A DNA stretch of 64,000 nt from Drosophila miranda (Eukaryota > Arthropoda > Insecta > Diptera > Drosophilidae): positions 8,618,001 to 8,682,000 of the forward strand of contig NC_046677.1 of NCBI RefSeq assembly GCF_003369915.1, in the 5' to 3' direction. Numbering within the stretch: the stretch's first letter is position 1; the number at the start of each line of letters is the position of its first letter. The notes below the pieces were generated by a model. It made no database searches, had not been told where the DNA came from, and was given only the letters and a program-made list of their open reading frames with translations. A program made the translations under genes and the position numbers. Of this stretch, positions 43,206 to 58,200 are shown in pieces.

Positions 43206-46200
43206 CTATGAACATGTGCAGATGCCGAAGGGCTGGTGGGTGGAGACACTGCTGCGCACCTGCCGCATTCTCAGACGCTTTGGCCAGCCGCCCAGCCGAC
43301 CCGGACCCCGAGTAGCCGCACCCGCACCAGTACCGGCCGTACCGCCAAAGAGTTGGGCATGGTCATTGCTGAGATTGTTCTGATACGGACGGAGTTTTTG
43401 CAGCTTTTGGCTAGCACTGGCACTGGCACTGGCACTGGCACCGCCGGCTGCCGTGTACAGCAAATAGTTGTCATAGACGTGGCTAACACTAGAGTTCCGC
43501 TTGGCCGGCAGATACGGCAGAAAGGCGAAACTCGAGCTGGTCGACTGGGTGGCCTTCAGCGAGGGCTTCTTCATGCCATGCCGCGCCATGCTGCGACACC
43601 TGAGCGTCGACTGATTGGAGTAGCTGGGCGGAATCATCTCCAGCTTGGTGCGGTACTCATAGGAGGCGGTGGGCTGTACGGGCACTGGTATCAAAGATCT
43701 TTTACGCTTGCGACGCGGCGGTGGCAGTGGTACCATCGGACTCGCATTCGATATCTCCTCAATGCTGGCATAATCTCCATTTGCATCTGCATCTGTATCT
43801 GCATTGATTTCGTTGGCCTCAGCTTCCGATTCCTCCCCGGATTTTGTATGGGCTAAATTCGTTACGTATACGTACGTCAGTTCGTTGTGCGTGGATGGTG
43901 TTGTAGCTGTGGTGTTGTTGGTGCTCGTGCTGGTGGTTGTAATTGTGGTGGTGGCTGATGGCTTATGCGTTGTAGATTTCGATGATTTTGCTGCTGCTGA
44001 AGTGGACTTTTTGTGTGCGGTCGTCGTTTCATGACTGCTGCGACTTGATCTCGTCTTACTTGGTCTGCTACTCTCCCGCGTCCCGGCTGCCTGATCCGCT
44101 TGCTCGCTACTGGGCCTAGAGCGACTGGAGTGACCTGCAGAAGGAGTAAGAAATATATTAGCCTTTGTTGAATGAATATACTGGCAGTAACAAGACCGTT
44201 AACTGGTTTAGATTCAAGTACAGGTGTAAAACGGTGAGGGGGGAGATTGTGTACATCTTTCAGAGAGTGAAACTGTTATTGGATTGCCTTATTAGATCTC
44301 TCAAAGAAAATTGTAAATGAATTTTCATTAAATTTAACAATCTATGGTGCCTGCTTTGACAATTGAAATAAGCTAGTTAGAGAAATCCATTTAATAACTA
44401 ACTAAACTAACTAAACTTAACAAGACTGTTAACTGTTTTAGACTAAACTGTGAGTGTGGTGTGTGAATACTTGTGCTGTGTAAAGGGAATGAAAATTAAT
44501 AGTTTTTGGATATTTTTCATAACTTAATTATCAATTTCATTCCCTGATATTTTGTATATAACTTGTGCCTAGGCAGACCTGAACAATTTAAATTGATAAA
44601 CCCCTATTCCACTGTGGCATTCACCGAGCAATAATTATAATTATCGGCTATAATCGAACGAATATCATTCGCCAATGTGCTGCTAATGGAACTGTGGTAT
44701 TAGATATATTTTCTTGGGTCTGTTATTGGTGTACATGTGTGCGCTGTTTAGTTTGGTTTAACTAATCTGATCTGATCCGATCTATAACTCATCTATCGAA
44801 CCTATAACGTTTGCTCATCCTCTGGGGCTGTGTGGCACCCATAATAAGCAAGCCCAAAACGAGTAATTCTGCAAGAGATAAGCAATTCATCTTTTTTCTT
44901 TCGGATCGATCCTCTGTGGAATAGTCCTTTGTAGTCCCTGAGATCACTTACCCCGAGAACGTGTCAGCTCTTCGCGATGCTTCTCGCTGCCCCGGGAGCG
45001 TTCTCTATCCCGTTCTCGTTCCCGTTCGCGTAGGGCACTCTGACGCGATCGACTCTCATCGCTGACACGTGAGGATCGTAGCAGACGACTTCCCGAGCTG
45101 TGTTTGTTCTCGATGGAGTGTTCCACCTCTCGAAGACGGTGAGAACTGTGATGGGAGCTACGTTTCGCCTCCAACGAGGAAGTGGCAACCGCAGCATGGG
45201 CTGTGGCGCTTGAGCTCGATCTGGGCTTGCTGGCGTGCGTGTGCCGGCTGGATCGATGCTCGAGATGCTCCTGACGCGACTTCTCGCGTTTTGGGGTGCG
45301 CATGCGCAGACGCTCGGCCCGGTGCTTGGTGGCCTGGTCGTCCGAGGAGCCGGCGCCTTGCGTGTTCGACTCGCGGGAGCTGGATCGGGACCGGTCACGG
45401 GGACAGCACTCGATGGACGATTGGGAGGAGCTGCGTGCCCGTGTAGGCGTGGGCGAGGGCGTGGACTGTCGTGAATTGCGACGCGCCTCCGAGGCGAAGG
45501 TGCCACGAGCCACACTCAGCGATTGACGATCCCCATTGTGGACCTTGTTGACCTTCTCGTCGATGGTTTCCAGGGGTTTTCCACTGCGACGCTGCAGTGA
45601 GCACGATCGTCGTCGCTGATCCTTGATGGCCGCTTCATCAGATAGAGCCTAAAGAATTATGGATAAATTAGAAGTTTCTCTTCATTTTGATATCATCCGA
45701 ACATACCTTCAAAGTTTGATCAGCGTTACGGGTCATTTCGCTCAGGATCTGTGCATCCCTTTGCAGGTCTGTCTTCCGCTCGTAGCTGCCGGGGGATCGG
45801 GATCGCGAAGGCGAGGGCGATGGCGACTTCACCCGGAATGTTGTGGTCAACTCGTTGGCAATGTTCTCATAACAGTGCTCATCATCATCATCATCGTCGT
45901 CGTCTTCGTAGTCGTTGTCCTGTGGACTGTGCCTTAGCAGGTCTGGTCGATCGTTGAGCAACTGCCACTTGGTGGTCGTCGTTGTGGGTGCCACCTCCTC
46001 CGAGTGGCTTAATTTGCTGCGCGAAGGCAGCGTTCTTCTGGGATTCGTACAGGGCGAGGAAAGTTTCGTTTGCTGCTGCTTCTGCTGCTGCTGTTGCTGG
46101 ACTCCAAAGTAGGAGAGTTCATGTTCGCGGAGTTTGCGTGCACCCCGCGCTTCCTTGACAATCTTTAGGGACTCGCTGCCGGACTCGTCTCCAGGGGTCT

Positions 46201-49200
46201 CCACAGACGTTGGCTGCGGCTGAATGAAGAGGGTACGCGGCTTGGCCACTGGAATGAGCTGGCCAATGCGCAGAGTGGGAGGCGTGGCCTTGGGCTTCTC
46301 CACACGCGGCGAATGGAGGGCTATGTTCATAACATTCGATTTGGGTAGATCTGGAACGAAGAGAGTGAGAAGTGGTGATGAGACGATGGCCGACTGCTCT
46401 CCCTGCAGATCCCATTGTGCCTGATCCCTAAAATGAACTCCTCTAACCATCTACCCCCCTCCCCCCCTGGAATGGATCAACCTGATGTTACCTGCTCGCT
46501 GCAGCATCTGATCTTGTGCCTCAATCTTCCAGATGGTGCGCTTCGCCTTCAAGCGGCTCCAGCTGCTCGAATACTCGCTTCCCTTGAACACATCCGCCTG
46601 CTGATGATGATGCATTGCTGATGGCTCCGGGGAGGAGCTGGCCTGGGTGCCGCCGCCGCTGTCGCTGTTGTTGTTGTCGCGAAAGTATCGCTTAACTTCC
46701 TCATCGGCACTGTCCTCGTCCTGCTCGGCGGCATCGTACAGCCGCCGGAGCTGGGTCAACTGCTGGCTCACGGGTATCTGAGTGTTGCCTAGCAGCTTGA
46801 GACGCGGCGGCGCCAACGGTGTGCGAGGCAACGAATCGTACAGTGCACTGGCAAAGAGATCGCTGCTCGTTATGGAGGTGGTCGAAGTGCGGCGCGAGGA
46901 TGACGTCTCCTCCTGGTAGCTGTGGGAGCGCAGCATCGGCGTGGGTACTACAATGGAGGGCTGGATCAGGGCGGACTCGATCGAGGCAATGCTCAGGCGT
47001 CGCATAGCCTCATCGAATTCGCTGGCCGAGCGCATGGTCTTCATGATGAGCGACGTGGACTTGAGGCCCTCATCCAGGATACGCTGATGATGGCGCAGGT
47101 CCTCCAGCAATAACTCCTGGGCACTGGGACGACGATGGAGTGGAGAATAATGGTGTGTGCCTGTATGGGAAATGTGCGGAAAGTGTTTTGTTGGTGTGGT
47201 TGGTATTTGGTTGGTGTTTTATTATTGAATGAAGATCGAGAGAGACGGTTGCTCCGCGACAAGATTGGTTATTCAGTTTTTTATTTTGGGTTAGAAATTG
47301 AGATTAAATGTAGCATTAGGTGAGGGAGTAGAGAAGCAGCTTTACGAGAGTGGAGGACACACATGCATTACGAGAGCGATTACGAGTTCAATTCAAAGAG
47401 AGAGCAGAGAGCAGAGAGTTCGAGGAGAGGAGTGGAGTGGAGTCCATTGCTAAATCCCAGAAATAAACTAAACAACAAAATATTTGCTAGACAAATCTAC
47501 AACACAATCTACAGGCAAACCAACTAGATAAAGAACTACCCGACTATGAGTATTCCAAATACCAACCTGATTCTGGCCACTCATCCGTGCCCAGGCTCAC
47601 ATTGATCTTCGTCGAGTATCCATTGCCTGCGGGCGAGGGTTGCTTCTGGTTTTGTTGTCGCTGTTCCACAATCCGTATGCGTTCGGCCACCGATTTAACT
47701 GATATAGGAGAGTCACTAGTGATTCCTGGGGGTACAAATATACATATAAGAAATCAATTATACATATATATCTATTTAAATTTTTGAAAGACTCTTACCA
47801 CTATCCCTGCCTGAGGGACTCTCCCGTTCCCCCTTCATTGCCGGGACACTCCACAGGACATCGGCACTCTCGATATTCTCCCCCAGATGATAGGGTTTCG
47901 GCTTCACCGGCTTGTTCTTGAGTATCCCCCGAATGTTGGACAGCTCATCCGTTTCATTGTCTGTCGTATCCACGCCACTGGTCGAGGTGTAGCTGTTCCG
48001 TGACGTCGACTCCGTCAGACTGAAGCGTGGCTCTAGAACTGGTTTGGCCAATGTCGTGACTGTCACCTGGGATGATGTTGCTGTCGATGTCGATGTCGAT
48101 GTGGGCTGGCTAACCACCTCCGGGGGATCCATGAGAGTGGCTCTATATGCCACTGTGCTGGTGGCTATCGTCTTACGTCGCTGTGGATCATCCCCAAAGT
48201 GGGTCACATTGTCGTGGCTTGTTCTGCTCGAGGTGCTGCTGCTACTGCTGCCGTTGGTCCCGGCACTGGCTGACTTCACGAGACTCTGAAGCGGTCCGCT
48301 GGCGGTGGTGCGTCGTCGTCGGCGAAAGTTATTCGTGGGCGGCGGCTTGCCATCTGTCTCGACAATGTTCACCCGGCCCGATTCGGCGGCAAAGTGTACC
48401 TCTGTCTTGCAGAATTCCACTCGCTTCTGGGCACTACTCCGCTGAAGGTGACTGCTGCTATTAGTGGTGCTGGTGCTGGTGGTAGCTACAGTCCCACCAT
48501 TCACATGCACCTGCGATGTCTTGCGAATGTCGCGCCAGGTCTCTTCCACGGCGATGGAGTGCCGTTTGCTCAGCTCCCCCTCGTTGGCAGGACTGGCAGG
48601 GGGCTTGGGCAGGCGTCCAAAGTGTATAATGGTGCCTCCACCATTGTTCAGATGAGCTGTTGCTGCTGCCGCGGCTGCGGTGCGCTCTCGTTCCCTTTCC
48701 GTGGGCGACCAATTGCCCAGCTGCTCGCCCGAGCGTCCCAGTCCACTGTCCGTGGAGGCATCCACCCGAAAGATACTCTTATCCTCCGGTGGCGACATCT
48801 TCTCAAAGCCGTAGGACTTTCGACGCAAATGCCATTCACTGGAGCTGGTGTCCTTCTGACGCTGGCGCGACTGCAGACTGTGGGTGTTGTGGACGGGTCG
48901 GAAGGCGGAGGGTGCAGGCAGTGGGGCAGCCACTTGCACGGGAACGTGCAACTCCTCGGATTGTTCCCTGAGCTTGGGTCTGGCCTGGTGATATGCGAGG
49001 AAGTCTTCCTTGTACAAGCTCTCGTCGGAGAGTTTCTTCAGCTTGCCGCGTATTTCCTGCAGGGATTCGGCCGTGAGGAAAGTGTTCCTCTTGGCCACCG
49101 TCGGCTTGGTCGTTTGTTGTGGGTTGTTCAAAATGGTGTCGAGGGCGGCCAGATCCACGTGATTGTTCCGCATGGCCGTGTTCAGGCGGCGACCGTTCTC

Positions 49201-52200
49201 CAGCTCCGCTCGCATGCGGGCCACACTCACCGAATTGCTGGGCAAGTCCAGGGGACGGGGCCGTGTGATGGTGGACGTCTTCGAGGCTGTCTTGTAATGA
49301 TCCTGCGACTGAAAGGAGCGACGCAGCTTGCTGACGCGTCGCCACTCGCCTGGCTCCTGTTCCTGCTCCTCGTTCCGCTCCCAATCGTTGCTGAGATCAT
49401 CCGTGGATATGGAGCGTGATCGCTGGAGTCCCAGTCCTGTGCCGATGGCTGCCAAGGGTGGTGCGTAGACCGACTGGGACACCTGCTGGCGACGCTGATG
49501 CCGTGCACTGAGCCTGCCGAAAAAATAAAAGGTACGAGTAATGTGTGTGCTTGGGATCTGAGAGCCATTCAGATAATGCCATGAAGTTTGAGTTTTCGAA
49601 AGATTCAATTCTGCTGCTGCTGCTCACTCACTCACCGCAAATCATCGTCGTTGGCAGCGTCATCGTTATAATGCCGGAAACTTTCCAAATCACGACGAAG
49701 TCGCGTTGGCGTACTACCAACAACAACAGCTACGTCAGCATCAGATCCAGCTCCAGTACCAGGCTGCGGCTGAGCTTGGGATACACCCACGCGACTGCTG
49801 CTGCTGCTGGCTGGTGGCTGGCCATATAAGTCGGCCTGCTGCTGCTGCTTGGCCCATGCGGACGACAACGACAACGACGGTGTGGATGTGGTGGATGATG
49901 ATGATTCTGGTCCAACAATTGCATGTAGGCTTATTTTGCCCGCACTTCTGTGGGTGTTGCCCGCTGTGGCTGTTGCAGTTGTTAAATTTGAATTGTTGCT
50001 GCTTTGGCTGGAAATACTCGAACTGCTTTTCTGTAAATGGACAGAAACAACAACAAAAAACACAGGTTAAAAAAGTAAAAATATAAAAATAAAATAATAT
50101 AATATCACATCACAAAGAAGAGCTGAGCGCATTATAGCGCTTGCTCGAGTGCGGGTGTCTCTTGTTCTGGTTATACATATTTATTATTGCTGTTGCTGTA
50201 ATTGTTACGGGTATACTCTCGGAGGAGTGGAGTGAGATTGGGACTGGGACTGGGAGTGGGTGCATTGTTTGGCAGGAACTGCTTAAGGAAGTGCTTAGCA
50301 CTTAACTCGCAATCGGTCAGTAATTTAAACCATAGCAAAATGAGTTTCCGCATTGAAAGAATATGATATTTTGTTATAAAAATTAACGATGATTGTTAGG
50401 GAATGCATGTCATAGCATTCAATAATATACAACGTCCAAAAGTCGCAATGAGTATTTGGAAATCCCTAAAAGCTATAGATCCTGATAGCCCTGAATTGTT
50501 GAGCCGCATGCACGATTCATATTAGATCTTTTTGTTCCTACCGTTTGGAGGTCGAATTATTACTTGGATGAACCACAGATGGTCTCAAGCACGGACTCTT
50601 CTTAAATACTTACTTATACTAACATAGCTTTCTCGTAGTTAGTAACTGATTTTTTATTTTGAATGCATTATTAGCTCTTTTGGCTCGGTTTAGTTTCAAT
50701 TTTTTTCGAATATGAATCTAACATCTATCTCTCCTACATGGTGCGAAACGCGTCATGCGGCAGCGGCCCTCGGTCGGTATTGCATATCAACGTCCAAAGA
50801 GATGAATGTTTCCGTATCCATTGATGTAACTGGCTGTAAATATTTTCGAAGGGAAATCCTACAATACAAAGTAAGATCCCAGCATCCCCTTCAAATACTT
50901 CTCCTACCAACGAAAACTAATCAAGTTTTCACCAATAACTTTTTTTATAGGTTCCTTAACTTTAACAACTTTTTTAAAACCATTGTGGTGAAACCCTCTC
51001 GAAAATGTATATCTTTCCTTATTGAATATCTCTTCCTACTTGTCTATTTGTTACTACATTTCTATCTTTTACTTTTACGAACGAACATAAGTTGCCAAAG
51101 AAATTTTTCGTGTCAAGATTTATGGACCAGAACCAACTGCTGATTGTGGGCGTTGAGGTCTTGAGGCAAGACACTTTCGCAGATGCCCAATAATTAGACA
51201 GTTTTTACAGTTTGCTGCCTAATGAGCGAGAGTTGCCAAAGAAATTTCCATTGTGGTCATGACCCAAATGGCCCGTCCCGACCGATTGAAGTGCTAAGCA
51301 TCGCCTAATTGGGCCTGGGCAATTATTATTGATTTTCATTCCATTTCATTTCGATGTGATGGTTGACTCAACCTTTCATTAGAACCAGACAGACAGACAG
51401 TCAGACGAAACGCGGGGGTGTGGTGTCGTCTAGTCTAGTGTTTTTTCTGGAGTGATATATGGCATTTTGCCAAGTGGAGACGAGCCGTGACTTTTGTTAA
51501 TTTTCTTTGGTAGCCTGTCTGATGATTGTGTCTATTAATCTACGGATACTCCCTTTATGGCTGTGACAGGTGACCTCATCTTTTGAAAGGAAATCCCCAA
51601 AGGTAAGGGGTGTCGGTGTCGGATCTACAGATGGGAAGTGAGAAGAAAATGATGATTGTGGTATCGAAAAAAGTAATTTTTACCAATATGTATTTAGAAT
51701 CTTTCGATGATATACCTATGTATTAAATATCGTGCTTGCCATTGATATAATGAATATATATCGATAGCTCAATCAAGGTTTGGGAGTCTTTTGGGTAAAC
51801 CAGGAAAATATAGTACTCTAGAATATAATAAAAGAGAAAACTGCAAATCAAGCTTCTGCCGATGAAGGCGTTTATTATCTTAGTCTTCCTTCTTGGTTTC
51901 TGTACCCCATTATCATTTGGTTCCGCAATTCACATCAATCTGTTCGAGAACTGCTGTCCCTGCCATCAACATTTTCCCACCTACCCCCACCATGGATCAT
52001 TACAAGTTTTCATGATTTGTTTTCCCGTAGCTCTCAGTGTACTCCGAGTATAAGCATTTTCCCCATAACAACAACAATAATCAGAGACGAGACCGTTAAC
52101 AACTGGCCATTTTCGGTCATTGCCGTGGCCGTGGCAGGAGATTACCCGTACTCCTCCAGCAGACTCGAAAGAAAAATGACTGCAAAAGCAAACGCAAAGG

Positions 52201-55200
52201 CAAAAGCAGAAAAACACAAGCAAACATCGGCGCATGCTAATGAGCCAAAATAACAAAAACCAAAAGAAATGCCACAAGAAGCGAGCGAGTGAAAAATTGT
52301 AGAGGCACAAAAGCTTGGACTACCGCATATTCGAGTCGAGTTGAGTCGAGTCTCTGGCCAATAGCCAATGGCCGCCAATGGGCATATGGGCAATGGGCTT
52401 CGGACTTACCATTAGATTACTCAATTTCAGACTTGGAGCTGTATCGGGTAACAAATTGTGGCCGAGTTTGTGCAAATGAGCGACGACGACGTCGTCAGCG
52501 TCTTGATCGCTGGCTTCACCATTAATCACAACAAAATCAACATGATCGTCGATGAGCTCCTGGCCATTGCGCTTGCTCAGCGTGGACATGGACGCGGATG
52601 CAGACGCGGATGGGGATACGATGCCAACATCGCTGCTGAGACTGCCACTGAGACTGCTATTATCATCGCTAAGCTCACAGATGTCAACACTCTGAGAGGA
52701 AGGCCTCGAAATGGATGGCGGGGCCCAGATGGACGGCATATGGCATGGCGGAGAAGGATCAGTGCTGCTGCCGAGGTGGCCGTTGCTGGTGCGGGTCGTG
52801 GTTGATGTGGAGGATGTGGCCCAACCACGCGATGTGCTGGTGGATGAGGTCTTTTGTACTGTCTGGGTGCGTATCACCTGCATGGCGCCGTTGGCGGTGC
52901 GTGCCTTCAGCACCTCCAACTGCTTGCGTTGTGTGTGCTGTGTGCCGTTTGGCTGTGAGATGTTTTGGGAATCGGATATCTGGCGGAGAGAGAGAGATGG
53001 GAGAGAGAAAGAGAGTTGCGGGATTCAGTGATGGCAGGATAATGAGTGGATCAAAGGAGTTGTATTAAAATTAATTTCGGTTTTTGGTTTCTTGTGCTGG
53101 CATTTTAGTATTTTAGTAAGATTTTTTGTAAATTTAGTTGGACGATTGGGGTGTTGGAAGTGTAGATCCCTAGTGAATGGTCAGTGGTTTCCTTATGATC
53201 GATATTTCATTCCATAGGAGTCCAAGAGTTCTTAAGAGTTCCTTATGTTGACGATTTAGTATTCGATAGGTCTCCGATTCAAGTGCTTCCACAATTTTTG
53301 TAAATTTATTTATTATTTTTCATTACATTTTCATTCCTTTGTAGCTATCCGAACACTCGAAAATCACTCGATTCCGCTTGATCTAATTAATATCTCAATT
53401 ACGGCCGATAAACGGCTACGTTTGGCCATTCCCTGCCCAAACAAACATTCAAATCTCTTACAAATGATATAAATAAAACATTAAACAAGCAATCCGATGG
53501 CGATTGTCGGTATATCTGTGGGCTTTTTTTGTGGGTGTGTCCCGGTGTGGGGCGTTAAAGTGTTTGGATTGTCGTATGGCATTCGGCATTCGGCAACGGG
53601 GCGTATGAAAGTTGCCAGACTAAACACTTGACCGTCAAGCGTCGCGCTAGCCGCTTGATCACTTCTCCGTGCTTCGTGCCATGCCGTGCGTCTCTTATCT
53701 GGACAGCTGGGCCCGCTCGCTACGGCACACGTGACCCAACGTTAGCCACAAATCAAACTAGAGACTCTCGAGAGCTCACTCCAACTGCAACTGCAAACTG
53801 CACCCTTTTGCACCCATAGACTCCAACAATTAGCAGATCCGTGTATTGGGTCGTGCCATGACACACCACAGAAGAAATAAAAAACAGAGGAGAGAAAGGA
53901 CAGCTGCGGAAGCCGAAGTCTGTCATACGCTTTTGCAGATTGAGTATGTTTCTAACAGAGTCTAACGTTACGACCATTCGCTGCATGATATAGTCATCCA
54001 ATATTGATAAATTTTACTTTACAAAATCAGACCGAATTTTTTTTCTTTCAAAACTATGCCCAAAGTAATGTTTCCCCTTCTGCAAAGGGTATCTAGGTAA
54101 AAAAAAAAAACACTGCAAAAGCGGAAAACACATTTGAAATGGCCAAAGATCGATTGTGGCAATCGATTGCTTTGATGATTTATAGTGCTAAAAATGTATA
54201 ATATGCCCCAAATAAAAACTTGAACTCGCTGTTGGCCTGTCCGCTCTGCAACGCTCCGCCCAGCTTGTCCCCGTGTCCATGTCCATGTCCAGTTTTTGTG
54301 GCCCATTCGTGTCAATGACCAAATGGAAATGCTGCAGCACAATATACGGCTGATTCAGAGTCAAAGTGCAGCATTGTCTTTATAGAATATACAAAAATTT
54401 GAATGTTCTGTTGTTCCGGAGGGCGGTAGAAACAATGAAATATTCATATTCTATGCATTTTGTTGTGGGGTTGAGTCATGTCATGGGTTTTGAGGTTCTA
54501 GACTTTTTGCCTCTTTGTTTTGTCTTAGAGAATAGGCCATAGAAAAAGACTGTGGTGAGATTTTTATAATTAGCTTCATTAGATGGGAAAATAATCAGTA
54601 TTACTTCAGCAGGAGACTTACAGTTCTTTGTGTAATAGTGGGAAGTAGATTCAGATAAGTATTTCTAGGTAGCATATAAAGATCAAGACGGTAATTTCCC
54701 ATTCGTTGTTTTGGTAGCCCTGGTGTTCCATCATGGATCATTTTGATTCCAAACTATCGCAGAATCGATTTAAATTAACTCTGTTCCATTACTAACGAGT
54801 GTTAACTGTAGCGAGTAGCGAGTAGATATCATCAATGGTTCTTCTCTCTCAAACTCCAAGCTCATTGAGTTCCCATCAGTCTTCAGCTTCTGTTATGCAC
54901 CGTATCCGAATTTCAGTTCAGGGTTATATCCCTTCGAAAAGTTCTCATTCATTTGTTCACTTCAGCTCGGTCTCAGTTTAACTTTCAGCTTCTCCATTGA
55001 CCGCAGGCCTGAAATATAATAATTTCTGCGTCTCCCAAAAGTCTCACTCATCCTTGAGCACAGATTATTGGGGACCCGGCATCCGGGACCCAGACTGTGA
55101 CCAAGAAAGGGTACAGACAGACATAAATTACGAGTACGAGCATAAGCACAGCAAAGTTTCGAACCCTTGGGCCATGCACGTTCTGCCAGAGTTTCTCACG

Positions 55201-58200
55201 CCATATCGCCCCATGGTCAGGAGGAGATTCTTTTTTTCTGTACTTTGTTTGGAGAGCTGTTGCACTGAACCTCCTTTTTCGCAATGTGGTATTATATTTT
55301 TTTTTTTGTGCAGCGAGTGTGTGCCTGTCTATCGATGACCTCTTTTCGTTCTAACCAAATGCTGTTCGATGTTAGCTGTTCTGCCGTTTCGCAGAGTCTT
55401 GCTGTGTGCCATTTTAGCTTTCTGTTGTCGGCCATGTGTAGGCTGGCTGGCTGCCTGGCAGGCAAGTTTTTGTGGCCTGGTTGTAGTCTTGGTCTTGATC
55501 TTGGAGTCTCGTTGTCTCGGGCTCGGGCTAATTAAGCTGTGCCAATCTGCATGGCTGTTGAAACTCACAGCTTGCTGTCCCCCAGAGGGGGTGCCTCAAT
55601 CAAAGCAGCAACAGCAGCAGCAAACAGCTGGCGAAAGAAAGCCAACTGTAAATGAATTATTTTAGCATGACCAAAATGATCAGCCGGCGATCAGTGTCAT
55701 GATCTCGAACTTGAGCAGCAGCCAGCAACCAGCAGCCGCCACACCACACTCTACACTCCACTCCACTCCACTGCAACCGCAGAGTATATACGACCTGAGA
55801 GAGCTAGCCAGGCCTGCAGCAGATCGCCTCGTAAGTACCGAAGACCAAATTGAAAATGCTGCATCCAAAATCCCAAATCCGAATCGCAAAGTCAAGTTGA
55901 AGGTTCAATGAAATTCACAGACTTTGCCACGACTTGCCATAGCCACCAACCCAGCTCTCGCATATATTATAACAGCCAAAGTCGTGATGATGTAGAGGAA
56001 GAGACTTTGGCTTTGCTTTTGGTTTTTTTTTCTTTCTTTGCTTTTGGCTTTTGCTCTAGCGTCTGGTCTCTATGGTCTATGGACTACGGAGTACGAGTAT
56101 GCCAAAATATTTTCGCTTGGGCCTGGGCCACGCTCTGAAACAAATTTAATGATGCTACACCATGATGATGATGATGATCATCATCATCATCGCAGTCGAC
56201 ATCGTCTTCGGCGTCGTCTGCTTGGTCGTGGCTGGCTGTCTGGCTGTTTGTGGCCATAAGATTGACTGTCTATCTCCTGCCCTGATGCTGACTCCGGCTC
56301 TTGCTGTGTGGACTCTGCTCCGCCATATGGCATATGCCCCATGTCTGTGTCTATCCGGCTGTCTCAGTCTTTCAGTCCTTCAGTCCTTCAGTCTGTGGCA
56401 TGCATGTCGCCTTTTCTGGCTAGGATGGCTGTATGGCTGGCAGCTCTCACACACAGATCGCCTGCATAGACATGCCAAAGCGTTGACTCTTTTTATTTTT
56501 AGCTGGCACTGACTTTGGTACATCATACCTTGCACAGTGCACAGTGGGATGCAGGCCATTCAAATAGTAATGGTAATTATCGCTTATGAATGGAACATCT
56601 TGGAAATCTGAAAAACTTAAAGAAGTGTAATGAATGGGAAATGGAATGTTTGTCCATTTAGGATTTTGAGAGGGAATTGTGAAACAGAATAAATGGTTGT
56701 CCTCGAATCCTGATGAAATTTTGCATGTTCGACACATAATTACGGGATTCCGATTCTTTCCCAATTCCAATTATTACCCACACCAGTGTGCGCCCAACAA
56801 ATTGCTCTCCTGCGCTCTCCGACGGGAGGTGCTTTTTTGCACAGGCCATTTTGTTGGACCTTTTGTGCCTTTTAAACTATAATAATATACATTTTTATAT
56901 GCATTATTTCTGTCACGATCTCGTTGGCTTTATATCTCTATATAGTCGAGAGTGGTAGGGGCATGGAGCATGGGGCTGCAGGCGAGTGCTCGCAGTAAAT
57001 CATACAAGTGGTATGTACGAGTATGTATGTATGTTTACCCCGGTTTGCGTCATTGAAGTTGATGCCCCAAGTCGTTTCCCGCCAACCACATCTCCATCCA
57101 TCCATCCATATTTTCCTCAGTGTCGCTTATTCAGTCGCACTATGGGGTTCATTAATGGCAGAGGAAGCACTTAATTGAAGTAAGACACGTCAGTTGACAT
57201 CCTCAATTAGTTGCAAGTAATTTACGTGTGGCAGCCAAAGCCAAATGGCCTAATGGCTTACAGAGCAAACATATATGTACTCCTATCTGTAGATACACAT
57301 AGATACAAGTAGATGCGAGTACACACAACGAGTCGTCACACCTTGACCACAAGTTAAAAACTCTCGAGTGGTTGGCTGGCTGGCTGGCTAGCTGCATCTT
57401 CCTCTGGTCTTCTGCAGTACTTGCAGCATCTTTTTATCTGGTTAGACTTGTGCTTGTGGCAACCTAGTGACCCACAAAGGCGGTGGCGGCGGCGGCATTG
57501 CCAGCGGCTTTGTACCGTTAGACGGCTGCAACATTGTGGCAACATGGCCAGAAATAGAGAAACAGAGACTCCAACTGCCGGCAAATAATTCAAATGCTGG
57601 AGCTTGAGCTTGCGCTTGCATGTTGGAAAAATCTTGCAAAATGTAAATTTTTGCCATTGCTTTTCTTGGGTTAGGTTCGGTTCGGCTCTGTTGTCGGTTG
57701 GCCTGTTGCAACAATCCATAATGCTAATGAAGAAGTTGTCATGGATCCATCCATCCATCCATCTGTGTGTGTGTGTGTCTAACTGTTGCCTAACGGTTAC
57801 TGGATGACTGGATGCCTGGGTGCGTCTTCGATCTGCTATCTGCTCTGCTCTCCTCTCGGTTATTGACTATTGCCAAATTGATTTCACTGTGATCTATGCC
57901 GGCACAAGCGTTGCCTTTGCATTGACTTTGTCGGCACAGCATCTGAGAGCATCCGAACATCTGAAAGCAGCGGGACATCGGTTGATATAAATCCCGGACT
58001 TGGCAATCAAATCGAATCGAGCACCTCTTTAAACTGAAACTGATGCAGCAGTACCGACACTGGCATCGGCACTAGGACTACTCTTAGCAAATTCTTACGA
58101 CTGCTGATCGTTTCCCGTCGATTGTATTGATCGCCTCTCCCAAGCCTCTTTCATCTTTTGGTCAGGCCTCGACATCGAGACATCGGCATCGTCAGCCGCT

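Noticed and set aside
48394..49419. Long plus-strand frame of 341 codons
   Set aside because: It is the antisense shadow of the 1.7 kb coding exon 47799-49513 of the large minus-strand gene.
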